NCBI GenBank assembly: GCA_019096065.1
Contig: JAGUCH010000004.1
Coordinates: 4,650,001 to 4,714,000, forward strand
Length of the DNA: 64,000 bases
Source of the DNA: Paracyclopina nana
Lineage: Eukaryota; Arthropoda; Copepoda; Cyclopoida; Cyclopettidae
Reading direction: 5' to 3'
Shown: piece after piece, positions 45,088-54,048 of the stretch
Layout: each line of letters starts with the position of its first letter
Numbering within the stretch: the stretch's first letter is position 1
Translations under genes and position numbers: made by a program
The notes under the pieces: generated by a model
Database searches by the model: none
What the model was told of the DNA's origin: nothing
What the model saw: only the letters and a program-made list of their open reading frames with translations

Positions 45088-45979
45088 TGTGCCAACTGGA
45101 GTAGCAAGCCTCCAATGACTCAGATTTTTTTAACCACTTGCACTCTTTTAAAAGCCTCCCTCCTTCTGTTTACATCAAGCACTGCATTCTCTAGTCAGCT
45201 GTTTAGGCTTACGAGCATGTAACCTCGAAAAATTAGCTTAAATGGAAGGCATTCACATGACGATGCAACAATTTTAGCCTAATGAACGTTAACTGTTTCA
45301 TCATTTTAGAGCTTGATTTAAAATTTATTCTTTGATGGCCGAAGTTTAATTTAATTTTTTTTCAACTTTTCGAGGCGTTTGATCGATTGTCACTTGTGCG
45401 ATTTGGTGGAAAATCTGGAAATCGAAAATAGCAAATACTCCGAGGCTTGACAGTAAAAGTTCAATTTTTTATTGTTTTCACTAGTAAATTTTCCGCCAAT
45501 TATGCGGTTTATGATAGCATTATTTTGCTGGCAATCAGGCTCGACCTTCGTAGTGATTCAAAGCACATCCCGGTCCGTTATCATCCCTACGCGTATGTGG
45601 GAAAACTGTGCATTGTCCTAAAAGTGGGCTTGGCCAAGGTCGAACGAAAGGCACTCGCTTTTTTAAGACGCAAAACCGGTGGTGGCAACAATTTACACAC
45701 TCCTTAAAACTCTAATTTTGGGATTTCCAAATTTGCTATTCGTGGGAGGAGCGCTCGATTAGGATTTACTTGTCCGTGCTGGAAGTGTTCGCACCGGCTG
45801 AAATCTCGCCGGACTCTCTACTATCATCTTCGGGTGGGCGTCCGTAGTAACCTTTACCTGTCCTGACAGACTCCACCACTCGTCCCAGTCAATTTCGACA
45901 CCGCTTGCTGATAACACGTTAGCGTTTCTCATTGAAGATTTCCACCGTTTACCTCTTTTCGTAGACCGTTTTGCTGAAA
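45088..45979. promoter_or_regulatory. Head-to-head interval between NSMAF and transketolase
   Basis: It should contain both promoters and 5'UTRs. On the plus strand, an acceptor-like CTCTTTTCGTAG ends at about 45964, 16 bp before the transketolase ATG, so the transketolase 5'UTR probably has an intron. The open frame at 45447-45707 has no recognisable homology. Confidence 0.5.
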
Positions 45980-48080
45980 ATGTCTTCGACTCAAGAATTG
46001 AAGGATGCTGCCAACATGCTCCGTTTGCATGCCGTTGAGGCTACGACCAAGGCCAACAGTGGGCATCCCACGTCATGCTCTTCCATGGCTGAGACCCTGG
46101 CCGTCCTCTACTTTGATGTCATGAGGTACGTACCCTCGATGATAAGTCGCTATGACCATATTTGCAAATTGGACTTTGTTCAAATTAGGTATGACAACAG
46201 CAAGCCTAGAGATCCTAGCAATGACAGGTTCATCTTGTCAAAGGGGCATGCTGCTCCCATCTTGTATGCGGCGCATGCCATGGCTGGGCAATTCCCTGTG
46301 GAGGATCTCATGAACCTACGGTCTATTGACAGTGACCTCGAAGGTCACCCTACGCCACGTCTCAACTTTATTGACGTGGCCACTGGGTCACTCGGGCAAG
46401 GTCTGAGTGTGGCCTGCGGTATGGCCTATGTTGGCAAAATCATTGACAAAGCCAGCTATAGGACCTATTGCCTCATGGGCGATGGAGAGTCCATGGAGGG
46501 CAATGTCTGGGAGGCCATCAATTTTGCTGGCTACTACAAGTTGGACAACTTGTGTGCCATCATTGATGTCAACAGGCTTGGTCAGAGTGACCCTGCACCG
46601 TTGCAGCATGACATGGACCAATACAAGAGGAGAATGGAGAGCTTCAACTTTCATGCCATCGTCGTTGATGGACATGATGTTGAAGAACTCCGAAAAGCGT
46701 TTGCCGAGGCCGAGGCCACCAAGGGTAAGCCCACCATCATCTTGGCCAAGACCTTCAAAGGTCGTGATTTCCCAGAAATCGAGGACGAAATGAACTGGCA
46801 TGGCAAAGCTCTTGGCGGGGCCACAACCAAGGTCATCGAGCATCTCAAGTAAGCCCAAAATTCTTAGCTTGTTGTCCAAGAAATACCTAACAATTCAATT
46901 CAATTTTTCTAGGACTATGATTTCCTCTTCTACGTTCACACCTAAAATCAAAGCTCCTGTCGTTGATGCACCAATTGTTGATATCTCAAATGTAAAGTTA
47001 TCCGAGCCCCCAGCATACACAAAAGGCAAGTCCTTGGCAACTCGCGAGGCATATGGAACAGCCTTGGTCAAAATTGCCCAGAACAACCCCCGTGTTTGCG
47101 GACTCGATGGAGACATGAAAAATTCGACATTTTCGCAAGAATTGAGGAAGGTTTTCCCAGAAAGACACGTTGAATGCTTCATCTGCGAGCAAAACTTGGC
47201 CGGTGTTGGCATTGGCATGGCATGCCGAGACCGCACAATCGCCTTCATGTCCACATTTGCCTGTTTCTTCTCCAGAGCCTTTGACAACTTCAGGATGGGT
47301 GTCATCTCTCAGACCAACATCAACGTTGCTGGTTCTCATTGTGGTGTCTCCATTGGAGAAGATGGACCGTCCCAAATGGGACTTGAAGATATTGCAATGT
47401 TCAGAACACTTCCCGGAGCTACAGTTTTCTATCCCACGTAAGTTGATATAGCGAAAATATGCGTCTAATACGTATCATGCACTCACCTATTGTTTTTTAG
47501 AGATGCTGTTGCTACCGAGCGAGCTGTTGAGCTTGCCGCGAACACAAAAGGAATTTGCTACATCAGGCTGTCAAGGCCTGCAACTACAATCGTTTACGAC
47601 AACGATGAAGCATTTGAAATTGGCAAGGCCAAGATTTTGCGTAAGTCGGACAATGACAGCGTGCTTGTTATTGCTGCTGGCATTACCATGAGCCAAGCAC
47701 TCCCTGCAGCCGAGCAATTAGCTGCCAAAGGCATTAATATCCGTTTGATGGATCCCTTCACCATCAAACCCATCGACGCTGAGGCAATTGTAAGCAACGC
47801 AAAAGAGTGCGGAGGTCGCATCTTGGTCGTTGAGGATCATTACCCAGAGGTAAAACTATCAACTATCCTTTTGTGCGCAAACTATAGACCATTCTCATTC
47901 TCTTAGGGAGGAATCGGCGATGCTGTCTCCGAGGTTGTTTGCCACTTGAGGGACATTGTCATCAAGAAGATGTGCGTGCGTGAGGTACCCAGGTCTGGAC
48001 CTCCAATGGTTCTCCTTGAAAAGTACGGAATTGGCACCAACTGCATCGTAGCTGGAGTTGAAGAAATGAAGGATTGGTAG
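45980..48080 (+). CDS. TKT: Transketolase
   Basis: Five exons: 45980-46125, 46189-46848, 46913-47437, 47501-47849 and 47907-48080. Phases close to 617 aa (human TKT is 623). The start is ATG at 45980 ([32 protein letters not shown] in two blocks); an upstream in-frame TTG is ignored. SGHPTSCSS holds the catalytic His. [13 protein letters not shown] and [10 protein letters not shown] bind thiamine diphosphate and magnesium. [12 protein letters not shown] carries the Glu that activates the cofactor. Transketolase moves two-carbon ketol units between sugar phosphates in the non-oxidative pentose phosphate pathway, in the cytosol. The first intron is 63 nt, free of stops and in frame, so a naive ORF reads through it; alignment to the family ([12 protein letters not shown]) shows it is spliced out. 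Confidence 0.96.
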
Positions 48081-48538
48081 ACTCATGCAATCCCCCTCCA
48101 TTATAATATGTACATAATTGTATTGTAGCGTGATTTTTCTCTTATGATTTTTTTCACTTTGTTGCTAGATAGCAACATCGCTTGAAAATTTTCGCATTTC
48201 CTTTACTCCACACTGTTTCAAATCATGCATTTTGCTTTATCTTTCTTTTTTGTATCCTTTTTTATTCGAGAGAAGAGTGCAGGGCTTGTGTTGTTATCAC
48301 AGATATTATTAAAAGCTGTTAGGATTACAGTTCTACAGTTGCATTTGTGAATATGAGTGAGTGAATGTGGTGGGAGATGATTTTGTAAAAAATCACCAAG
48401 GATGATTACTAAGTACTTTTTTGTGAAAATTAGTTATACAATCCTTTTGCTTAATATAATGATGTACCGTCTCGATTAACTTGAAATATAAAACCAACCC
48501 AAAAAATATCACAGTCTGATAACGTTCGTAAGCATCCG
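48081..48538. other. Convergent 3' region of transketolase and ZNF511
   Basis: No coding sequence is recognised. It should contain the 3'UTRs of both genes. AT-rich sequence with TATTAAAAG near 48310 may be a weak poly(A) signal for transketolase. Confidence 0.5.
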
Positions 48539-49985
48539 TCAATCCAAAGCCATCTTCAAGTCCTGTTCAAATTGGGCGCTATCGAGAGACGAGTCAGTTT
48601 TTTCTTCAGACTTGGAAGCAACTTGGTACCAGTGCTTCATCTCAAATGACCTCTTCGTGTGGCCAAAGCTAAAATTCTTCGGTACTTTGCAGCTGGAGGA
48701 TCTTAAAACAGGAATGCGACTTTTATTAGGGCTGCTGCTACCGGAAGAATTCCCATTCACGTCATCATGAACGATTTGGCTGTTGTTGTTATGAACCGAA
48801 ATAGCAGAACGCGATTTTGTTGGAGAGGAGGCCAAAGACCTTTCTGGTGAGGATATAGATGCCGAAGTTGCTGTAGAGGAGGTGGAGTTCGTCTTACGGA
48901 CAACTGTCCTCGTAGGAATACCAGAAGACAAGCTAGATTTTTTCGGAGACGTCAATTTGCCCGTTGATAGAGGTGACGGATCTGAAGTGATTATCGCTGA
49001 TATAACGGATTTTGCACCACATTGAGAATTGATTAAGGCGGTGGAGCTGTCCAGCGCGTCTCTGGTGATGTCAATTGTGCTCTTTGCGGAAATACGTTGA
49101 CCCATTTTAGCCAAAGACAGAGGCTCCCTGCTGATTAAATTACAGTTATTCACGGATAGAATTTCAACTTTAATGGTCTTTTGATTACCTCGTCGGAGCG
49201 ATTGAGGCCAACATTTCGTCTTGACCATGGATTCTTGGAGAAGCAGTCGTATTTAGACTAAGACGCCTATGAAATGACACCGGGAGCTTGCTCTTCACTG
49301 GGGAGGATTTAATAACGGTTTCAACGGTTAGCCTCTCATTATCGTCAATTTCCATAGCTGCAGTAGTTGGAACGAACACTGAAGCTGGTCGAGGCTTGGC
49401 ATTCTTTTTATAAGATCTCTTCTTCACTTCTGGACTAGTTGAGTCAGCTTTTTGCTTTCTGTTCCCGCCACCAACACGATTTTCACCTTTTTTCTGGTTC
49501 TCAAACTTAAAATCATGAGGGAACGAATGTATGCCAATGCAATGCTCACGTCTCTCCTGAGCATTCCAAAACTTGTCCTTGCAAGCTTCTAAAAAGCATT
49601 CATATGATGGCTTCTTGGCTGACAAAAGCTGGAAGTACGAGTCGTGTGTCTCGGCTAAATGAAGGCCTAACAGATGCGCAGATGGAAGGCTTTTGCGGCA
49701 CTCACAACACGAATGCCTATGCTTGGCATTGTAATGAGCTTCATGATCGATCAGCTGGCTGAATTTAGCGTCACAACCTGGCACCGAGCACGGAAACTTT
49801 TGGTAATCTTTGTGAAGAAGCTCTTCAGTGTCGATTTGGGTCAAATATTGGCATGTTCTCATGGAGCAAATGGCGTCTCCTTCGGCGAAAAAATTATCAC
49901 CAGCTCCACGCATTTGCACCCCCAAACGGGCGACATAAGTCCAAATATCTAGGCCTTGTCGGCCGCTGTGCCCTTGAGATGACAT
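48539..49985 (-). CDS. ZNF511: Zinc finger protein 511 family
   Basis: Two exons: 49985-49189 and 49127-48539, separated by a 61-bp intron; 461 aa (human ZNF511 is about 250). Three C2H2 fingers lie at about residues 65-165: CSVPGCDAKFSQLIDHEAHYNAKH, a compact CCECRKSLPSAHLLGLHLAETH, and CFLEACKDKFWNAQERREHCIGIH (first, second and third finger). HSFPHDFKFENQKKG follows, as in ZNF511. The C-terminus VPKNFSFGHTKRSFEMKHW matches the conserved end of the family. Between them is a long Ser/Thr/Lys-rich linker absent from vertebrates. The acceptor reads CAGCAG, a tandem NAGNAG site that can add or drop one residue. The family is presumed nuclear; its molecular role is poorly known. Confidence 0.9.
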
Positions 49986-50368
49986 TTGCCTGACCTACCT
50001 ACCGGACTAGGGCCTTGTGACACTCAAGAAACGATGTTTTGGAAAGGGGAATGACGTCACATACAGGCAACCTTACAGTTTCACGGAAAATGTAAGCGTT
50101 ATCATGAAAAAGATAAGATGTAAACAAGGCCACTCTCTTTTATTGTTGTGCGCCAATTTGGCGGAAAATTAATGCTTGTGTTTCGCAACCTTCCTTTTAA
50201 AATCCAGTTGCATTTAAAAAATGGCCTTAGGCACAGACATCACTTTCTCACAGCTTTATTGCAGAGAAGAACGTAACCAAATTATAATGTACATAGCGGA
50301 AAAGAAGGAACGAGAAAAGTGATGTATAATTCAAAATGCAACAGTTAAGCAAATAGGCCAAGTTAATT

Positions 50369-50438
50369 AGGTACCTATAAAGACCTGTATGTACGTGTTA
50401 GTCAGTGACGTCACTCACTGCCTAGAGAATAAGAACGG
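50369..50438 (+). repeat. Left arm of an inverted repeat flanking the BEL/Pao insertion
   Basis: Runs from AGGTACCTATAAAGACCTG to GAATAAGAACGG. Its reverse complement, with substitutions and a gap of about 13 bp, is found at 62736-62792. Both arms have the AGGTACCT end outermost, which fits the ends of an older element that the retrotransposon entered. Confidence 0.55.
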
Positions 50439-50517
50439 ACGATCTCGGTTTTTGAGGAAGCGTGCGCTCAAAGTAGCTATGGTATAAGTGGAAACCATCT
50501 TTGTGCTTATATTTTTA

Positions 50518-50522
50518 AGGCT
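50518..50522 (+). repeat. Target site duplication AGGCT (left)
   Basis: The five bases before the 5' LTR equal those just after the 3' LTR (62367-62371). A 5-bp duplication is usual for BEL/Pao integrases. Confidence 0.85.
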
Positions 50523-50839
50523 TGGTGCGGGTCACCTGCTACTTTTAGCTCTACAGCTCCCTCTGTCGCACATCTATTATGCTCAGTATTTTGATATTTT
50601 CCTAGCTCAATAAAGTACAGTATATTTGCCGCCATCGCAGGAGTATCATCTCTTTTATGTATCAGGGACTTTGTGTATTTCTCTTTCATCACATATCAAG
50701 GACAAGTATACATTAGTTCATCAGGTTGCTTCTCTTGATCCACAGGAGTAGCCTTGTTTTTGGATCGCATCGCTGCTTCTTACCTGCAAGTAAGAAGGAC
50801 ACGTTTTACACTGTTTGCATTTTACAGTCTCGTGTGACA
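50523..50839 (+). repeat. 5' long terminal repeat (317 bp)
   Basis: It starts TG, ends CA and matches the 3' LTR base for base by eye. It includes AATAAA at 50609-50614, which places a poly(A) signal within R, and a possible splice donor CTGCAAGTAAGAAGG near 50791-50805. Confidence 0.95.
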
Positions 50840-50844
50840 TGTTC

Positions 50845-50862
50845 TGGCGCCCAACTTTCGGG
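50845..50862 (+). promoter_or_regulatory. Primer-binding site, probably tRNA-Lys
   Basis: Five bases after the 5' LTR the sequence TGGCGCCCAAC is complementary to the 3' end of an insect tRNA-Lys. The following bases diverge from that tRNA, so pairing would be limited to about 11 bp. Confidence 0.6.
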
Positions 50863-50910
50863 GCTCGTTCAACGCAAGTGAGACGAGGAGCGAGGCCACA
50901 GGGTCAGTAG

Positions 50911-53900
50911 ATGTCAAGGTCGGATGGCACTGCTGCCCAAATGCAGATTGGTGACACGCCTGTCACTCATTTGAGGCGAAGTGGTCGAATTAGAGGACTA
51001 CCCCCACACTTGGAAGCTGAAAAGTTGACACCGTTTCGCAACGTGGAAAATGAACCCATTTTGCAAAAACCTGGACCGCTAAGTTTGAGATTCGCCAATG
51101 TCCTTGACTGGGATTTGACGCAATCACCAGCAAACCTGACAATCGCCACACCTGTCCGTCGAGAATCAAGCCCTAACATTGATGACTCGCATCACCACAA
51201 CAACGACTTCAGGCAGTATCTATCGCAAGCCGGAGGTGGCAACGGGGGGGCTGCTCCTCGACAAACGACAGGTGAAAATAGCAGTGTGTTTTTGACTGAC
51301 AGAGTTTTTCAGGACAACCTGAACATGGACGGGAATGCTGAAACGCCTAGTGCAACGGGCAGCAGTGCCCATAACACGAACAGCTCGGCTTCAGGGTCAA
51401 CAAACACTGGCACTTCAAATAGCAACATCACGACGGTTGGAGGTGACAATACATCGCCTGGCACCACCAAGAAAAAGAGACAACTGCGGCAAGAAAAGCA
51501 AAAAACCGCCTCGGAAACGAGACAGGCGTTTGCTGCAGAGCTGAAACGGGCCGATGCAATATGCAAAAAGGTCAGAGCCCAAGTGAGGTCACCGCCACCC
51601 AACCCGGCATCAGTCTTCAGATCCTTGGCTGAGGAAGTATCTCAATGTTTACAATCAGTCCAAACTAAGTACGCGCTCTACATTCAAGCTCATAAAGCAG
51701 CAAATCAGTCGATCTCAAACCTCTTGGAAGAGCAAAAAGGGAACGCTGATGTCGCACTGGACAAAGAGTATTCCAAGTTGGCAAATCTGGTACAGAAAGC
51801 CGAGGAAGCTGCAAAAGCAGACAAAGAGGCTGAAACCCTTGTAGAAGGCCTCACCTTTGGACAGACTGACAGTGAAGAGGAGCAGTACCAGTCGGATTTT
51901 GCCAAGCAATTGGTGGCATCAACCCAAACGAAAAACTCCACTAACGCTAGCACAGTCAATCCGGAAGCCACAACACTACTACTAGGCGAAGAAGAAACAC
52001 CAACAACTTCTCGCCAATGCAAAGATTCGGGTACTACTACCAAGCGCACAATCACCCCACAAGAAAGAGCAGTACGCAACACCAAAGAAAAACTTCATGA
52101 AAGAGTGTCGAGGCTGAATGTGGCCCTGCAAAACAATGAATCGTCAACTCAAATTGCAGCGTGCATCACTGCCTTAGAAGGAGCGCTGGCAGTGTACCAG
52201 TCGGAGTGGAGTGATCTTCTGGACGTTGACTCAAGAGCTGCCAAGGACTTAGACACCCACGACATCAACTACAATAAGGTAATAAGAAAGGCCAGATCTG
52301 CTTTAGACCTAATTCTCACTCAGGAACAAACGGTTCAATCCCATCTTCGCAAAATCATGCGCAAAACGGCCTACAAAAACTTAGAAAAGACCCCGGTATC
52401 ATTTGACCCCAGGCTCCAGGACTTGTACTCTCCAAGTGAGGACCAAAAAGTCAAATATACAGTCGATAACACCAAACTTGTGTACGATGAGACCATCAAA
52501 GCCTACAGAATTGCATCGACTGGCAATGGATCTGGCCATGTTCCTGACAAAGGAGACCCGTCATCCTCAGATGGAAGTGACGATGATGACCCAAAAAAAG
52601 GAGGCCAACCACCGAATCGTAAGTCAAATGACAAAGACCCCAACAAGCCAAAGAAAGCATTTTGGTCTGACTCCTCTGATGATGAGTCAAGGGGGGTGGA
52701 AACAAGGTCATCCAGAGAGTCGTCTCTCAATCCAGGTAGTAGTACCAATTATAGTGCCCAAAGATCCAAGGCCATCAAATTTGAGTCGATCAAAAACCCG
52801 GTTTTTTCTGGGTATGACGAAATGGAATACTTTGATTTTAGAGAAGATTTTAGAATCTTGGTCCACAAGGACAAGCAAATGGAAGTCAAAGAAAAACTTA
52901 TGAGGCTTCGACACGCCACCAAGGATGGTCCAGCCTATGAGCATGTCAGGTTTGTTGACCGCAATGAAAAAGGTTACAGGGCAGCACTACAAGCGTTGGA
53001 CGACGAGTATGGTAACACCCAAAGACTGCTCTTGTACGCCAACACTAAACTGCTGGGAATGCCACCCATTGACATGATGAGAAAAGAAACAATTCAAACG
53101 GTGAGAAATCACATTCGATCATTTATGTCACACCTTAGGGCAAGCACTCAAGGATCACTCACGGACAATGAGCAAAGGGCGTACGCAGCCACCATCATGC
53201 AAAACATCAGGTTTACTGAGGCCACAAAAGAGCATGTGAGAACATTCCTCACAGGCAAGAACATGTTTGCCTTCAACCTGGAGACATTCAATGAGTGGGC
53301 CCAAATCAACGTGCAGCAGCATTTTCATGCTAACATTGAAAGCTTGGCAAAAGCGGCCTCTACAGGCAAAACTGCTGCACCTCCGCCAACTGCTGTAACA
53401 TACAATCAATATCCTCAAAAAAGGTTTGACAATCGCGGTTCCACGTTCGCACGAGGCACATCAACCTATGCAGGTAAAAGTGTTTTGTCCATTCAGGAAC
53501 TACCGGTTGTAGAACCAGATTATGTGGATGAATCCACAGAGGAAGGCGAGGTCATTGTGCTAAGTATTTCACAAAACGACATGCGCACATTTCTGTCATG
53601 TCCGGCTTGTAAACTAGACCACCAACTGCCGTCTTGCCCTTCTTTCAGACAGATGGACGACAAAAAGAGGTTCTACTTCTGCAGGAAAGTCGGCGCCTGC
53701 TATCGCTGCCTCAGGGGAATGCACAAGAGGACCGAGTGTGAGTCGAAGATGGAATGTGGCAAATGTGGCAGCGCAGAACACAATACATACCTGCACCAAG
53801 CTCACGAAAACTTCAATGTGTCAAAAGCTGGACCCACCAAGGACCAACTAGCCTCGCAACAAGTACAGGAGAGCAGCTTAGCCAAGCAGCTGGCAACGCA

Positions 53901-54048
53901 AAACGAGCAGTTCTTAGCCACGCAAAAGGAGCTGGTAAGCCTTGTCAAACACGTTGCATCATTGGTTTCAGCCAAGGAGAGCCCCAAAAGCTCCTCAGGC
54001 ACTACTGCCATCAAGAAAGAAGAGCCCTCACCTGCCATAAAAAACTGA
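50911..54048 (+). CDS. gag: BEL/Pao Gag polyprotein
   Basis: ORF of 1045 aa. The first 200 residues are low-complexity (Asn/Thr/Ser-rich) and are followed by helical, Gln/Lys-rich segments likely to form coiled coils. A DUF1759-type capsid region is at about residues 627-760 (FESIKNPVFSGYDEMEYFDF, then GYRAALQALDDEYGN). Near the C-terminus (about 915-955) are zinc knuckles: CYRCLRGMHKRTEC is a CX2CX4HX4C and CGKCGSAEHNTYLH is its CCHH variant. Gag would assemble virus-like particles and package the RNA. The stop TGA follows directly on the slippery heptamer at 54039-54045. Confidence 0.92.
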   Translation: MSRSDGTAAQMQIGDTPVTHLRRSGRIRGLPPHLEAEKLTPFRNVENEPILQKPGPLSLRFANVLDWDLTQSPANLTIATPVRRESSPNIDDSHHHNNDFRQYLSQAGGGNGGAAPRQTTGENSSVFLTDRVFQDNLNMDGNAETPSATGSSAHNTNSSASGSTNTGTSNSNITTVGGDNTSPGTTKKKRQLRQEKQKTASETRQAFAAELKRADAICKKVRAQVRSPPPNPASVFRSLAEEVSQCLQSVQTKYALYIQAHKAANQSISNLLEEQKGNADVALDKEYSKLANLVQKAEEAAKADKEAETLVEGLTFGQTDSEEEQYQSDFAKQLVASTQTKNSTNASTVNPEATTLLLGEEETPTTSRQCKDSGTTTKRTITPQERAVRNTKEKLHERVSRLNVALQNNESSTQIAACITALEGALAVYQSEWSDLLDVDSRAAKDLDTHDINYNKVIRKARSALDLILTQEQTVQSHLRKIMRKTAYKNLEKTPVSFDPRLQDLYSPSEDQKVKYTVDNTKLVYDETIKAYRIASTGNGSGHVPDKGDPSSSDGSDDDDPKKGGQPPNRKSNDKDPNKPKKAFWSDSSDDESRGVETRSSRESSLNPGSSTNYSAQRSKAIKFESIKNPVFSGYDEMEYFDFREDFRILVHKDKQMEVKEKLMRLRHATKDGPAYEHVRFVDRNEKGYRAALQALDDEYGNTQRLLLYANTKLLGMPPIDMMRKETIQTVRNHIRSFMSHLRASTQGSLTDNEQRAYAATIMQNIRFTEATKEHVRTFLTGKNMFAFNLETFNEWAQINVQQHFHANIESLAKAASTGKTAAPPPTAVTYNQYPQKRFDNRGSTFARGTSTYAGKSVLSIQELPVVEPDYVDESTEEGEVIVLSISQNDMRTFLSCPACKLDHQLPSCPSFRQMDDKKRFYFCRKVGACYRCLRGMHKRTECESKMECGKCGSAEHNTYLHQAHENFNVSKAGPTKDQLASQQVQESSLAKQLATQNEQFLATQKELVSLVKHVASLVSAKESPKSSSGTTAIKKEEPSPAIKN
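54039..54045 (+). promoter_or_regulatory. -1 ribosomal frameshift heptamer A AAA AAC at the gag-pol junction
   Basis: In the gag frame the bases read A-AAA-AAC and are immediately followed by the gag stop TGA. Slipping one base back enters the pol frame, which is open to 58532. The heptamer fits the X-XXY-YYZ rule, and gag and pol are exactly in -1 relation. A downstream pseudoknot or stem was not assessed. Confidence 0.88.

Larger units (their letters stand above)
49986..50522. other. Spacer between ZNF511 and the retrotransposon
   Basis: Contains the ZNF511 promoter/5'UTR and, at 50369-50438, one arm of an inverted repeat whose partner lies beyond the retrotransposon at 62736-62792. No gene is seen. 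Confidence 0.5.

Noticed and set aside
45447..45707. 86-codon open frame upstream of transketolase
   Set aside because: Basic composition but no family resemblance; it lies in the presumed divergent promoter region.
53754..54044. N-terminal extension of the pol open frame
   Set aside because: It overlaps the Gag zinc-knuckle coding region in another frame and is replaced by frameshift entry at 54039-54045.
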